Shown here piece by piece: positions 8,323 through 16,821 of a stretch of DNA of 64,000 bases. The notes beneath the pieces were generated by a model. The model was given only the letters and a program-made list of their open reading frames with translations, had not been told where the DNA came from and did no database searches. The first letter of the stretch is position 1; each line of letters starts with the position of its first letter. Made by a program: the position numbers and the translations under genes. Source of the DNA: JABWCQ01 sp964587105 (GTDB lineage Bacteria > Electryoneota > RPQS01); NCBI GenBank assembly GCA_964587105.1, contig CAZPKG010000003.1, positions 124,001 through 188,000 of the forward strand. Reading direction: 5' to 3'.

Positions 8323-8868
8323 TTAGAGAGTGAAAACTTCTTTAACTGTGATACCGCGGCGGGCAGCCACCATGCGGGCGTCGTTCATTTCTTCCAGTGC
8401 GCGGAATACGGCTTTGACAACGTTGTGGGGGTTGTTTGTGCCTTCAACTTTGGTCAACACGTCGCGCACTCCGAGACATTCCATAATCATACGCACGGAG
8501 CCGCCGGCGATAACTCCGGTACCGGCAGAGGCGGGGCGAAGGAATACCTTACCCGCTCCGAACTTTCCATGCGTCGCGTGCGGAAGCGTCTGTCCAAGAA
8601 TCGGATAACGCTTCATGGCGCGCTTGGCGGCTTCGGTGCCTTTGCGAATAGCGTCGGCCACTTCATTGGCTTTGCCCAAACCGAATCCGGCGCGGCCATG
8701 TCCGTCACCGACGATGACGATCGCATTAAACGAGAAATTACGTCCGCCCTTCACAACTTTGGCGACGCGGTTGACCGCAACGAGTTTTTCGAGGAGGGAT
8801 TCGCCGCCGGAATATTCGGAAGGGCGATCTTCGCGGTCGCGGCCGCGGCGTGGATTATTGCCGTTCAT
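8323..8868 (-). CDS. rpsE: 30S ribosomal protein S5
   Basis: 181 residues. Decoding-fidelity protein with an S5 double-stranded-RNA-binding domain and a C-terminal alpha/beta domain; 'GGRNFSFNAIVIVGDGHGR' and 'PASAGTGVIAGGSVRMIME' are diagnostic. The first 15 residues are charged and Arg/Asp-rich ('RRGRDREDRPSEY'), a composition echoed in the S3 tail of this genome. Confidence 0.98.
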   Translation of the reverse strand: MNGNNPRRGRDREDRPSEYSGGESLLEKLVAVNRVAKVVKGGRNFSFNAIVIVGDGHGRAGFGLGKANEVADAIRKGTEAAKRAMKRYPILGQTLPHATHGKFGAGKVFLRPASAGTGVIAGGSVRMIMECLGVRDVLTKVEGTNNPHNVVKAVFRALEEMNDARMVAARRGITVKEVFTL

Positions 8869-8886
8869 CTGCGCTTGCTGTGGAAT

Positions 8887-9258
8887 TTAGAATTTGAGGC
8901 CGCCCTTACGCGCGCCTTCGGCGACCGCTTTCACGCGGCCATGATACGGAAAACCATTGCGGTCAAAGACAACGGCGTCAATAGCTTTTTCGCGCGCCTT
9001 CTTGGCACAGAGGTCTCCGACGAGTTCAGCGATCTGAGTCGGGTTCTTGCCCTCTACTTGACCTTTGAGGTCGGGCGACAGCGACGACACACCGAGCAGG
9101 GTCTGACCGGACACGTCATCAACAAGCTGCGCGTACATGTGTGCGACGCTGCGATAGATGACCATGCGCGGGCGTGCGGCGGTGCCGTTTACGACCTTGC
9201 GAATGTGATACTTGCGGCGCTGACGCGCGCGCTTACGAATGGCGATTTTTCTGGACAC
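8887..9258 (-). CDS. rplR: 50S ribosomal protein L18
   Basis: 123 residues. Binds 5S rRNA together with L5 and L25. The basic N-terminus ('KRARQRRKYHIRK') and 'FDRNGFPYHGRVKAVAEGAR' near the C-terminus are typical. Standard position between rplF and rpsE. Confidence 0.97.
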   Translation of the reverse strand: MSRKIAIRKRARQRRKYHIRKVVNGTAARPRMVIYRSVAHMYAQLVDDVSGQTLLGVSSLSPDLKGQVEGKNPTQIAELVGDLCAKKAREKAIDAVVFDRNGFPYHGRVKAVAEGARKGGLKF

Positions 9259-9293
9259 GGAAGGATCCGCTATACTACAAAATGAATGATGAC

Positions 9294-9830
9294 TTACTTA
9301 CCGGTCTTTCCAGCCTTGCGGTGGATCTTCTCGCCGGTGTACATGATGCCCTTGCCTTTGTACGGTTCAGGCTTACGAACTGAGCGAATGGTCGCGGCAA
9401 CCTGGCCGACCATCTCACGATCAACACCCGTGATGACAATCGTCGTGGGGCCGGTAACTTCGGCTTTGACTTCACCCGGCATAGACACGAACACGGGATG
9501 GCTGTAACCGACGTTCAGCAGGATTCCGCGCTTTTTAGCTTCGACCTTAAAACCGACGCCGACGATTTGCAATTCTTTCTTGAAACCGTCCGTAACGCCG
9601 GTGACCATATTGTTCAGCAGCGCACGGGTGAGGCCATGCAGTTGGCGATGAGTCTTAATGTCGGACGGACGATGACAGGTCAACGTTCCGTCTTCGAGCT
9701 TGATTTCGATATCGCTATGGAACGTACGCGAAAGCTGTCCTTTGGGTCCTTTAACGGACACATCGGGACCATTGACTTTCACTTCGACGCCCTTAGGCAG
9801 TTTGATGGGGGCACGACCGACGCGTGACAC
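9294..9830 (-). CDS. rplF: 50S ribosomal protein L6
   Basis: 178 residues, two tandem L6 folds near the factor-binding site. Starts MSRVGRAPIKLPKGVEV; the C-terminal signature 'PEPYKGKGIMYTGEKIHRKA' is intact. It follows rpsH after 23 bases. Confidence 0.98.
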   Translation of the reverse strand: MSRVGRAPIKLPKGVEVKVNGPDVSVKGPKGQLSRTFHSDIEIKLEDGTLTCHRPSDIKTHRQLHGLTRALLNNMVTGVTDGFKKELQIVGVGFKVEAKKRGILLNVGYSHPVFVSMPGEVKAEVTGPTTIVITGVDREMVGQVAATIRSVRKPEPYKGKGIMYTGEKIHRKAGKTGK

Positions 9831-9853
9831 TACTGTACTCCGTAAACTTTAGG

Positions 9854-10249
9854 TTACCAGATTTCGGCGAGGATTTCTCCGCCGACACCGGCGCGGCGCG
9901 CCTGATTGCCCGTGAGCAGTCCCTTGGGCGTGGTCAAAATAGCTGTTCCCAAACCGTTCAGCACGCGCGGAATCTCGTGTTGATTCACATAGCGGCGCAG
10001 TCCGGGTGTGGAGACACGGCGGAGCCCTTGAATCGCGGGCTTGCCGTTGCTGTATTTCAAATAAACACGAATGAAACCCTGCGGGCCTTCATCAACTTGG
10101 ACGAAGTCGCGGATGTAATAGGCTTCAAGCAGGACGCGCGCGAGATCATGTTTGATCTTCGAGAACGGAATGTCCACGTGCGTTTTGCGGGCCATAATCG
10201 CGTTGCGAACGCGAGTCAGGAAATCAGCAATCGGATCGGTTGTCGGCAT
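9854..10249 (-). CDS. rpsH: 30S ribosomal protein S8
   Basis: 131 residues. Binds the central 16S domain; in E. coli it also represses the spc operon at rplE, which cannot be judged here. 'DPIADFLTRVRNAIMARK' at the N-terminus and 'STPGLRRYVNQHEIPRVLNG' in the C-terminal domain identify it. Confidence 0.98.
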   Translation of the reverse strand: MPTTDPIADFLTRVRNAIMARKTHVDIPFSKIKHDLARVLLEAYYIRDFVQVDEGPQGFIRVYLKYSNGKPAIQGLRRVSTPGLRRYVNQHEIPRVLNGLGTAILTTPKGLLTGNQARRAGVGGEILAEIW

Positions 10250-10264
10250 GGTTGTGTTTCGTGC

Positions 10265-10450
10265 TTACCAACTTGACTTAACAACACCCGGAATATCACC
10301 GGCGTGAGCGAGATCGCGGAAGCAGAGCCTGCAGAGGCCAAACTTCTTGTACACAGCGCGCGGGCGACCGCATTTGCGGCAGCGTGTATAGGCTCGCACC
10401 TTGAACTTCGGGGTTTTCTTCGCTTTCGCGATCATGCAGGCTTTAGCCAT
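10265..10450 (-). CDS. rpsN: 30S ribosomal protein S14, zinc-binding type
   Basis: 61 residues, the short type Z form. Two CxxC pairs ('CRKC' and 'CRLC') form the zinc ribbon, separated by 'GRPRAVYKKFGL'. The long zinc-free form of S14 would be about 100 residues. It sits between rplE and rpsH, the standard place. Confidence 0.97.
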   Translation of the reverse strand: MAKACMIAKAKKTPKFKVRAYTRCRKCGRPRAVYKKFGLCRLCFRDLAHAGDIPGVVKSSW

Positions 10451-10471
10451 AGTATCGTCGTCTGTAAAAGG

Positions 10472-11179
10472 TTATGCCGCGGCGGCGACTTTCTTTTCTT
10501 CACGCTTGCGGAACGGCAGGCCGAGTTGCTTGAGCAACTCATAGGATTCCTTATCCGACTTCGCCGTGGTGACAAAAGTGATGTCCATGCCGCGAATCTT
10601 CTCGACTTTGTCGAGATCAATTTCCGGGAACAGAATTTGTTCCTTAAGGCCCAAAGAGAAATTACCGCGTCCGTCAAAGCCGCGATCCGGTAAACCGCGG
10701 AAGTCGCGGATACGTGGTGTGGCAAGCGAGATAAAGCGATCTAGGAACTCCCACATCGTGGTGCGGCGCAACGTGACGAACACGCCGACGGGCATGCCTT
10801 CACGGAGCTTGAAATTCGAGACCGACTTACGGGCTTTCGCGACAGTGGGCTTTTGGCCGGTGATCATCGCCAATTCCTTGACGATGGTTTCAACCACGCG
10901 CGGGTTCTGCGTCGCATCACCGCAACCGACATTGATGGTAATTTTTTGCAGACGGGGAAGCTCCATCGGATTGGTATATCCGAAGGATTTTTTCATACTG
11001 GGCACGACGTTTTCGTGGTAGTGCGTCAGCATACGCGGAACGTAGCCCTTCGGCAGCGCAGGACGTTCACCGGCGACGTTCATGCCGCTGCCCTTAGCGC
11101 TCTTAGCGGGAGCCGCGCCGCCCTTACCGGGCTTGCCTTGCGGTGCGCCGCCGGCTTTTGGTTTTGCCTTTTCTGCCAT
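10472..11179 (-). CDS. rplE: 50S ribosomal protein L5 with N-terminal extension
   Basis: 235 residues, against about 180 for the family. The L5 core starts around residue 48 ('PRMLTHYHENVVPSMKKSFG') and runs to 'GMDITFVTTAKSDKESYELL'; it binds 5S rRNA and contacts the P-site tRNA. The extra N-terminal 45 residues are low-complexity Ala/Lys/Gly/Pro, and the last residues are again basic and Ala-rich. The ATG overlaps the rplX stop, so translation is coupled. The extension is in frame with no stop, and no alternative start at the core has a better signal. Confidence 0.96.
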   Translation of the reverse strand: MAEKAKPKAGGAPQGKPGKGGAAPAKSAKGSGMNVAGERPALPKGYVPRMLTHYHENVVPSMKKSFGYTNPMELPRLQKITINVGCGDATQNPRVVETIVKELAMITGQKPTVAKARKSVSNFKLREGMPVGVFVTLRRTTMWEFLDRFISLATPRIRDFRGLPDRGFDGRGNFSLGLKEQILFPEIDLDKVEKIRGMDITFVTTAKSDKESYELLKQLGLPFRKREEKKVAAAA

Positions 11180-11502
11180 TATTCGGGAATCATTTCGTTA
11201 GACACTCTCGCCACACGGACACGCTTGTTGCCGTCGGCGGTCTTCAAAACAGTATGGCCCACACGAGTCGGCTTGCCGCTCTTGGGATCGATCAGCATGA
11301 CGTTAGAAACGTGAATAGTTCCTTCGCGCTTGACGATGCCGCCCTGCTGGTTCGCCTGATTGGGCTTGGTATGGCGCATGATAAAGTTCACGCCTTCGAC
11401 GACGATGCGCATCTTGTCCGGAAAGACCTTCAAGACCTTTCCGCGCTTGCCGCGATCATTGCCGGCGGTCACTTGCACCAAATCATTCTTACGGATTTTC
11501 AT
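11179..11502 (-). CDS. rplX: 50S ribosomal protein L24
   Basis: 107 residues; assembly-initiator protein with a KOW motif ('DLVQVTAGNDRGKRGKVLKV'). It lies 9 bases after rplN and overlaps rplE. Confidence 0.98.
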   Translation of the reverse strand: MKIRKNDLVQVTAGNDRGKRGKVLKVFPDKMRIVVEGVNFIMRHTKPNQANQQGGIVKREGTIHVSNVMLIDPKSGKPTRVGHTVLKTADGNKRVRVARVSNEMIPE

Positions 11503-11511
11503 ATCGGTTCC

Positions 11512-11880
11512 TTAGATCACCTCAGGAGCGAGCGACACGATCTTCATGAACTGCTTATCGCGCAATTCACGGGCGACCGGTCCGAAGATACGCGTCCCGA
11601 TTGGCTCATTATCCTTGTTGATCAGCACTGCGGCATTTTCATCGAAACGGATGTACGACCCGTCGGGGCGGCGAACTTCTTTAGCAGTGCGGACGATCAC
11701 GGCGCGTGCCTTGGAGCCCTTTTTCATATTCGAGTTCGGGATCGCTGTGCGCACGGAGACCATGATAATATCGCCGACCGAAGCCGAGCGGCGGCCCGTT
11801 CCGCCGTAGATGCGGAAGCAGCGGACCTTTTTGGCGCCTGTGTTATCGGCGACATTGAGAATTGTATATTCCTGAATCAT
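11512..11880 (-). CDS. rplN: 50S ribosomal protein L14
   Basis: 122 residues, exact family length. Interface protein that contacts 16S helix 44 and is the docking site of the silencing factor RsfS. The start 'MIQEYTILNVADNTGAKKV' and end 'FMKIVSLAPEVI' are canonical. Follows rpsQ after 3 bases. Confidence 0.98.
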   Translation of the reverse strand: MIQEYTILNVADNTGAKKVRCFRIYGGTGRRSASVGDIIMVSVRTAIPNSNMKKGSKARAVIVRTAKEVRRPDGSYIRFDENAAVLINKDNEPIGTRIFGPVARELRDKQFMKIVSLAPEVI

Positions 11881-11883
11881 GGC

Positions 11884-12177
11884 TTACTTCTTCTTCTCAA
11901 TGATTTCGACCAGACGCCAGTTTTTGTGCTTGGACAGCGGGCGCGTCTCCATGATGCGCACCTTGTCTCCGATGTTGCACTCGTTCTGGGCGTCATCGGC
12001 CATGAACTTCTTCGAGAGCTTAATGTACTTGCCGAACAACGGATGCTTAACGCGGCGTTCAACTTTAACGACGATCGTTTTTTGCATCTTGTTGGAGACC
12101 ACGATTCCGACGCGCGTTTTGCGCAGGCCGCGGTTTTCAGCTCCGGCAGTATCCGTCATGACAGCGGCCTCGCTCAT
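11884..12177 (-). CDS. rpsQ: 30S ribosomal protein S17
   Basis: 97 residues; OB-fold protein binding the 5' domain of 16S rRNA. The core 'GIVVSNKMQKTIVVKVER' and 'GDKVRIMETRPLSKHKNWRL' is intact. About 15 extra residues precede the usual start; the chosen ATG overlaps the rpmC stop by 4 bases, which supports it. Confidence 0.97.
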   Translation of the reverse strand: MSEAAVMTDTAGAENRGLRKTRVGIVVSNKMQKTIVVKVERRVKHPLFGKYIKLSKKFMADDAQNECNIGDKVRIMETRPLSKHKNWRLVEIIEKKK

Positions 12178-12416
12178 TTCACATTACCTTTCAGTGTACG
12201 CAACCCAAGATCGTGTTCACGAACGACGGTGCGCAGGCGCGCAATGTCGCGGCGCACCGCACGGACGCGCGATGTGTTGGGCAGTTGGCCTGCGTCAAGC
12301 TGGAAACGGAGCGCTTCCAAGTTGTCTTCGGCTTCGACGAGTCGAGCTTTCAACTCAGCCGGAGTGAGCTCTTTCAGCTCAGTCATTTTTTGTGGTCTTG
12401 CGGATCCGGTAGCCAT
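12174..12416 (-). CDS. rpmC: 50S ribosomal protein L29
   Basis: Two-helix protein at the tunnel exit, part of the SRP and trigger-factor docking site. Core: 'LKELTPAELKARLVEAEDNL' and 'VRAVRRDIARLRTVVREH'. From the ATG at 12416 it is 80 residues. An internal ATG at 12386 would give 70 residues, closer to the family norm; neither has a clear Shine-Dalgarno. Confidence 0.95.
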   Translation of the reverse strand: MATGSARPQKMTELKELTPAELKARLVEAEDNLEALRFQLDAGQLPNTSRVRAVRRDIARLRTVVREHDLGLRTLKGNVK

Positions 12417-12422
12417 ACTTGC

Positions 12423-12842
12423 TTAGGAGTGAACGATTTCGCGTTCAACGAACTTGGTTTTAATGGGCAGCTTTTGTGCTGCAAGGCGAAGTGCTTCACG
12501 CGCGAGTTCGCGGCTGACGCCTTCGATTTCGAACATAACACGGCCGGGACGAATCACTGCCGCGTAAAAATCAGTGGCACCTTTGCCTTTACCCTGACGG
12601 ACTTCGAGCGGCTTTTTGGAAACCGGCTTATCCGGGAAGACGCGAATCCAGACCTTGCCACCGCGCTTGATGTGGCGCGTCATGGCGATACGAGCGGCTT
12701 CAATTTGGCGCGCGCTCATCCAGCAATCGTCCATGGCCTTGAGGCCGTATTCACCGAACGAAACTTCACAGCCGCAGTAGTCGTAGCCTTTGCGGCGGCG
12801 GCGCTGTTGTTTACGGAATTTAAGTCGCTTGGGTGTCAGCAT
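12423..12842 (-). CDS. rplP: 50S ribosomal protein L16
   Basis: 139 residues. Shapes the A-site and lines the tRNA corridor. Signature 'AARIAMTRHIKRGGKVWIRV' and the conserved Arg in 'GKGKGATDFYAAVIRPGRVM' are present. Starts MLTPKRLKFRKQQRRRRKG. Follows rpsC after 11 bases. Confidence 0.98.
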   Translation of the reverse strand: MLTPKRLKFRKQQRRRRKGYDYCGCEVSFGEYGLKAMDDCWMSARQIEAARIAMTRHIKRGGKVWIRVFPDKPVSKKPLEVRQGKGKGATDFYAAVIRPGRVMFEIEGVSRELAREALRLAAQKLPIKTKFVEREIVHS

Positions 12843-12853
12843 TTCAAATTAAC

Positions 12854-13624
12854 CTATTTGGATTGACGGCGGTCGCCGCGTCCCCGATCACGATCGCGTC
12901 CGTGGTCACGATCACGACCATGGTCACGATCACCGCGTCCGAAATTATCTGCGTTGGCTTCGTGACGCTCTTCAGCGCCGGGGCCGTTTACTTTGCCCTT
13001 GCCAATGACTTCGCCACGGCAGATCCAGACTTTGACGCCGATGGTGCCATAGGTGGTGCGGGCGACGGACAACGCATAATCAATGTCGGCGCGCAGCGTG
13101 TGCAGCGGCGTACGACCTTCCTTGTAGCCTTCGGTACGCGACATTTCCGCGCCGCCGAGTCGGCCTGAGACGAGAACCTTGATACCTTCAGCGCCCATGC
13201 GCATGGTCGTCTGAATCGCCTTCTTCATCGCGCGACGGAACGAGACTCGGCCTTCGAGCTGCTGAGCAATCATGTCAGCCACGAGCTTGGCTTCAAGCTC
13301 GGGGCGCTTGATTTCATAAATATTGACTTGAACGTCGCGCTTGGTGAGCTTCTTCAGCTCAGCTTTGAGCTTGTCCACTTCGGCGCCCTTGCGGCCGATA
13401 ACGATACCGGGACGCGCGGTGCGAATCGTGAGGGTAAGCATTTTCGGCGTGCGCTCAAAGGTCACTCCGGCGACGGAGGCGCCTTTCAAACGCTGCATCA
13501 AATACTTGCGGAGATAGAGGTCTTCTTCGAGCTTATCGGCGAAGTTGCGCTCATCGAACCAGTGACTGTTCCATGTGCGGATGATGCCGACGCGAAGGCC
13601 GATAGGATGAACTTTCTGACCCAC
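12854..13624 (-). CDS. rpsC: 30S ribosomal protein S3 with Arg/Asp-repeat tail
   Basis: 256 residues. mRNA-entry protein with a KH domain ('GIVIGRKGAEVDKLKAELKK') and the C-terminal S3 domain. The core ends near residue 215. The last 35-40 residues form a repetitive tail of Arg, Asp, His and Gly (units like 'GRDRDH'), encoded by a visible tandem DNA repeat around 12880-12935. Most S3 proteins end in short acidic or basic tails, but this repeated RD/RG pattern is unusual. Follows rplV after 2 bases. Confidence 0.97.
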   Translation of the reverse strand: MGQKVHPIGLRVGIIRTWNSHWFDERNFADKLEEDLYLRKYLMQRLKGASVAGVTFERTPKMLTLTIRTARPGIVIGRKGAEVDKLKAELKKLTKRDVQVNIYEIKRPELEAKLVADMIAQQLEGRVSFRRAMKKAIQTTMRMGAEGIKVLVSGRLGGAEMSRTEGYKEGRTPLHTLRADIDYALSVARTTYGTIGVKVWICRGEVIGKGKVNGPGAEERHEANADNFGRGDRDHGRDRDHGRDRDRGRGDRRQSK

Positions 13625-13626
13625 GA

Positions 13627-14118
13627 TTATTCCGACTTACTTTTGCGAGGCGTGGACTTCTTGGCCGCAGTCTTGGCTGCGGATTTCTTAACAGCTGTTT
13701 TCTTCACGGCAGCCTTCTTGGCGGGCTTCGCTTCGACGGCTTCGGTGGTTTCCGGTTCAGCGGCTTCACCCTGCTTGGGTGCGGAAACGACGACGGTCAA
13801 ATGCGACATGCGCTTCTTGATCGGCGTGGCGCGGCCCTGCGCGCGCGGCATGAAGCGATGCATCGTCGGACCTTCATCCGCGAAGATCGTGCGTACTTGC
13901 AGAGAGTCAATCTCCGCCGAGCTTGCATCATGCAGTTGCGCATAGTTGGCAACGGCCGATTGAATAGCCTTCAAGGTCGGCTCAGAGGCCGAACGCGGCG
14001 TGAATTTTAGAATGTTGATCGCTTCATTGACGTTTTTGCCGCGCACGAGGTCTGCGACCAAGCGCATCTTGCGGGGTGTAACGCGAACAAAGCGGGCGAC
14101 GCAACGTGCTTCCATCAC
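13627..14118 (-). CDS. rplV: 50S ribosomal protein L22 with Lys/Ala-rich tail
   Basis: 163 residues against about 110-115 for the family. The L22 core ('RFVRVTPRKMRLVADLVRGK' through 'FMPRAQGRATPIKKRMSH') lines the exit tunnel with its hairpin. After the core come about 50 residues of Ala, Lys, Thr and Ser repeats resembling a histone-H1-like tail. The tail is in frame and ends 2 bases before rpsC. Confidence 0.97.
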   Translation of the reverse strand: MMEARCVARFVRVTPRKMRLVADLVRGKNVNEAINILKFTPRSASEPTLKAIQSAVANYAQLHDASSAEIDSLQVRTIFADEGPTMHRFMPRAQGRATPIKKRMSHLTVVVSAPKQGEAAEPETTEAVEAKPAKKAAVKKTAVKKSAAKTAAKKSTPRKSKSE

Positions 14119-14124
14119 TCTACC

Positions 14125-14412
14125 TTACTTCTTCTTGGCGGTAGTTTCCGCCTTCTTTTCCGTATGCCCCTTGAACGTGCGGGTCAACGCGAACTCGCCG
14201 AGCTTGTGTCCCACCATATTTTCAGTGATGTACACAGGGAGAAACTTGCGGCCGTTATGAACCGCGAGCGTATGTCCCACGAAATCGGGGGAAATAACAC
14301 TGCGGCGCGACCAGGTCTTCAAGACCTTTTTCTCGTTGCGTTCGTTCATCTGCTGCACGCGCATTTCCAAACGCGCGTCGATGAACGGACCTTTTTTAAG
14401 CGAACGGGCCAT
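14125..14412 (-). CDS. rpsS: 30S ribosomal protein S19
   Basis: 95 residues; head protein contacting S13 and A-site tRNA. 'MARSLKKGPFID' and 'GHTLAVHNGRKFLPVYITEN' are diagnostic. The ATG follows the rplB stop by 6 bases with no Shine-Dalgarno, so coupling is likely. Confidence 0.98.
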   Translation of the reverse strand: MARSLKKGPFIDARLEMRVQQMNERNEKKVLKTWSRRSVISPDFVGHTLAVHNGRKFLPVYITENMVGHKLGEFALTRTFKGHTEKKAETTAKKK

Positions 14413-14418
14413 AGGAGA

Positions 14419-15264
14419 TTATGAGAGTTGCGTCTTATCGCGACGGCGACGGACGATCAGTTTATTGGATTTCTTGCGCGGATTACGCGTCTTCAGACCT
14501 TTGGTAATCTTGCCCCAAGGTGTAGTCGGGTGACGACCACCAGAGGTACGTCCTTCACCGCCGCCCATCGGGTGGTCAACCGGATTCTTGACGACGCCGC
14601 GAACATGGCCACGACGACCAAGCCAACGAGTACGGCCGGCTTTGCCATAGACAACACTTTCGTGATCAAGATTACCGACCTGACCAATCGTCGCCATACA
14701 GCCGGCGGGCACTCGGCGCACTTCGCCGGAGGGCAGCTTGATCAGTGCATACTTGTCGTCAAAGGCCATTAACTGGCAGGACGAACCTGCGCTGCGCGAA
14801 ATTTGTCCGCCTTTGCCGACTTTCATTTCAACGTTGTGAATGAACGTCGCGAGCGGAATCTTGTTGAGAGGCAACGCATTGCCAACTCGAATATCCGCTT
14901 CTTTGCGCGATGACATCACTTTGTCACCGACCTTCAAACCGTCGGGCGCCAGAATGTAGCGCTTCTCACCGTCCGCATAGAACAACAGCGCAATATTGGC
15001 TGAGCGATTCGGATCGTATTCGAGACGCTCAACCTTAGCGGGAATGTCGAACTTATTGCGGCGGAAATCCACGATGCGGTACCGGCGCTTGTGGCCACCG
15101 CCCGTGTTGATATTGGTTGCCCGTCCGAGGTTGTTGCGGCCACCAGTCTTATTCAGCGGCGAGAGCAAGCTCTTCTCGGGTTCACCCTGCCACAAGCCTT
15201 CGCGCACGAGAACAGTGCGGTAGCGTTGTGACGGGGTCAGTGGGCGAAACTTCTTTAACGGCAT
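14419..15264 (-). CDS. rplB: 50S ribosomal protein L2
   Basis: 281 residues. Required for subunit association and the peptidyl transferase centre. The conserved C-terminal loop 'NPVDHPMGGGEGRTSGGRHP' includes the essential His. The N-terminus 'MPLKKFRPLTPSQRY' is normal for the family. Follows rplW after 18 bases. Confidence 0.98.
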   Translation of the reverse strand: MPLKKFRPLTPSQRYRTVLVREGLWQGEPEKSLLSPLNKTGGRNNLGRATNINTGGGHKRRYRIVDFRRNKFDIPAKVERLEYDPNRSANIALLFYADGEKRYILAPDGLKVGDKVMSSRKEADIRVGNALPLNKIPLATFIHNVEMKVGKGGQISRSAGSSCQLMAFDDKYALIKLPSGEVRRVPAGCMATIGQVGNLDHESVVYGKAGRTRWLGRRGHVRGVVKNPVDHPMGGGEGRTSGGRHPTTPWGKITKGLKTRNPRKKSNKLIVRRRRDKTQLS

Positions 15265-15282
15265 GATTAGGGAATCGGACTA

Positions 15283-15573
15283 TTAGACGTTTTGCGCCAG
15301 TTCGATGGATTCACCCTTTTTCAGAGTGACGATCGCTTTTTTCCAATTGGGACGACGGCCTTCAAAGCGACCGAGTCGCTTGGTCTTGCCGAGAACATTC
15401 ATGGTTTGCACACCGGTGACGTGAACGGTGTACTTCTTTTCAACCGCGCGCTTGATCTCGATCTTGTTCGCTTTCGGATCAACTTCAAACGCATATTGAT
15501 TATGCGCATCTTGAGCGGCGGCGACTTTTTCAGTCAAGAGCGGTTTACGCAGGATACTTCTCTTATGCAGCAT
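15283..15573 (-). CDS. rplW: 50S ribosomal protein L23
   Basis: 96 residues; exit-tunnel rim protein that docks trigger factor and SRP. 'RSILRKPLLTEKVAAAQ' and 'YAFEVDPKANKIEIKRAVEK' fit the family. The start lies inside rplD, an 11-base overlap. Confidence 0.97.
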   Translation of the reverse strand: MLHKRSILRKPLLTEKVAAAQDAHNQYAFEVDPKANKIEIKRAVEKKYTVHVTGVQTMNVLGKTKRLGRFEGRRPNWKKAIVTLKKGESIELAQNV

Positions 15574-16198
15574 TGCTCAGTCCTTTCAGCAGCGCAGGAA
15601 CGGCGCTTTTCTGAATCAGAATGGTCGAGCAATTATGCAAATCGCGCGTGGACGCGGCGGCGGCGCGTGTGGCGCCCGCACCGGGCAGATTGCGCACGCT
15701 GCGCAGAATGGTATCGTTGTAGTCCGGCGTCAAGAACAGAACCTTCTGGTCGGTCAAAGCCATCTTCGCAAACAGATTAGCCATATCGCGCGTCTTAGGC
15801 GAATCCATGTTGAAGTCTTCGACAACGCGAATGCGGTCTTCTTTGACTTTCAAAAGGAACGCGCTGCGGCGAGCAAGCATTTTCACTTTTTGCGGCACGC
15901 CGACGGCGTAGGTATGCGGCATCGGTCCGAAGATCGTACCACCACCGGGATTCAGCGGTGAACGGGAAGAACCTTGACGAGCGACGCCACGGCCCTTTTG
16001 CTTGAACGGTTTGCGACCACCACCGCGCACATAGCTGCGGCTTTTGGTCTTATGCGTACCTTGACGTCCGGCGGCTTCTTCGGCGCGCACGGCGAGCCAG
16101 ATCGCATGTTCATTCGGCTCGAGCGCGAGCAAGCTATCCGGCAGTTCCACCGTATCGCTTCCTAATGAGCCGTCTTTCTTATAAACTTTCAGATTCAT
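15563..16198 (-). CDS. rplD: 50S ribosomal protein L4
   Basis: 211 residues. Tunnel constriction protein; in E. coli it also represses the S10 operon. The loop 'RSYVRGGGRKPFKQKGRGVA' projecting into the tunnel is intact. The ATG overlaps the rplC stop by one base. No long S10-type leader exists upstream of rpsJ, so L4 feedback by that route is not supported here. Confidence 0.98.
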   Translation of the reverse strand: MNLKVYKKDGSLGSDTVELPDSLLALEPNEHAIWLAVRAEEAAGRQGTHKTKSRSYVRGGGRKPFKQKGRGVARQGSSRSPLNPGGGTIFGPMPHTYAVGVPQKVKMLARRSAFLLKVKEDRIRVVEDFNMDSPKTRDMANLFAKMALTDQKVLFLTPDYNDTILRSVRNLPGAGATRAAAASTRDLHNCSTILIQKSAVPALLKGLSNAA

Positions 16199-16821
16199 CA
16201 GGACTGCTTCCCAACGATAACGATACCATGATTCGGTCCGGGAACCGCACCGCCAATCATGATCAGATTAGCATCGGCATCCACACGGACTACTTTCAAA
16301 TTCTTGACGGTAACTTGGTCGGCGCCCATACGGCCCGGCATGCGCAGGCCCGGAAGAGTACGACCGGGGAAGGTGTTCGAACCGATCGAACCACCATGAC
16401 GGAAGAACTCATGCGTACCGTGCGTCATGGTCTGACGGTTGAATTTGTGACGCTTGATAACACCCGCGAAGCCGCGACCCTTTGAGGTGCCGACGACCTG
16501 CACTTTTTCACCTGTGACAAAGAGATCGCAACTCAGGGAGTCGCCGACCTTCTTGCCATCAATGGACATATCGCGAAATTCGCGCTCGATTTTCGGAGCG
16601 GTGATTCCGAGACTTTTGTAATGTCCCTTTTGGGGCGAGCGCACGAGTTTGTCACGCTTTTGACCGAAGCCAAGGCATACGGCGGAGTAGCCGTGCTTTT
16701 CGACGGTGCGGACATTGGTAATCTGGTTGGGGCCGAGTTCAATCACGGTCACCGGAATAACGGTGCCCTTTTCGTCAAATACTCGGGTCATGCCCACTTT
16801 TTTGCCAATCAGGCCTGTCAT
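16198..16821 (-). CDS. rplC: 50S ribosomal protein L3
   Basis: 207 residues; assembly initiator whose loop approaches the peptidyl transferase centre. 'MTGLIGKKVGMTRVFDEKG' at the start and 'GRGFAGVIKRHKFNRQTMTH' with the following 'HGTHEFFRHGGSIG' are canonical. Overlaps rpsJ by 4 bases. Confidence 0.98.
   Translation of the reverse strand: MTGLIGKKVGMTRVFDEKGTVIPVTVIELGPNQITNVRTVEKHGYSAVCLGFGQKRDKLVRSPQKGHYKSLGITAPKIEREFRDMSIDGKKVGDSLSCDLFVTGEKVQVVGTSKGRGFAGVIKRHKFNRQTMTHGTHEFFRHGGSIGSNTFPGRTLPGLRMPGRMGADQVTVKNLKVVRVDADANLIMIGGAVPGPNHGIVIVGKQS

Noticed and set aside
11143..12426. Long rightward open frame of 427 codons across the rplX-rpmC region
   Set aside because: It is antisense to four conserved ribosomal genes, shows no family features and owes its length to their codon usage. 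The same applies to long antisense frames at 8425-9285 and 22628-23704.
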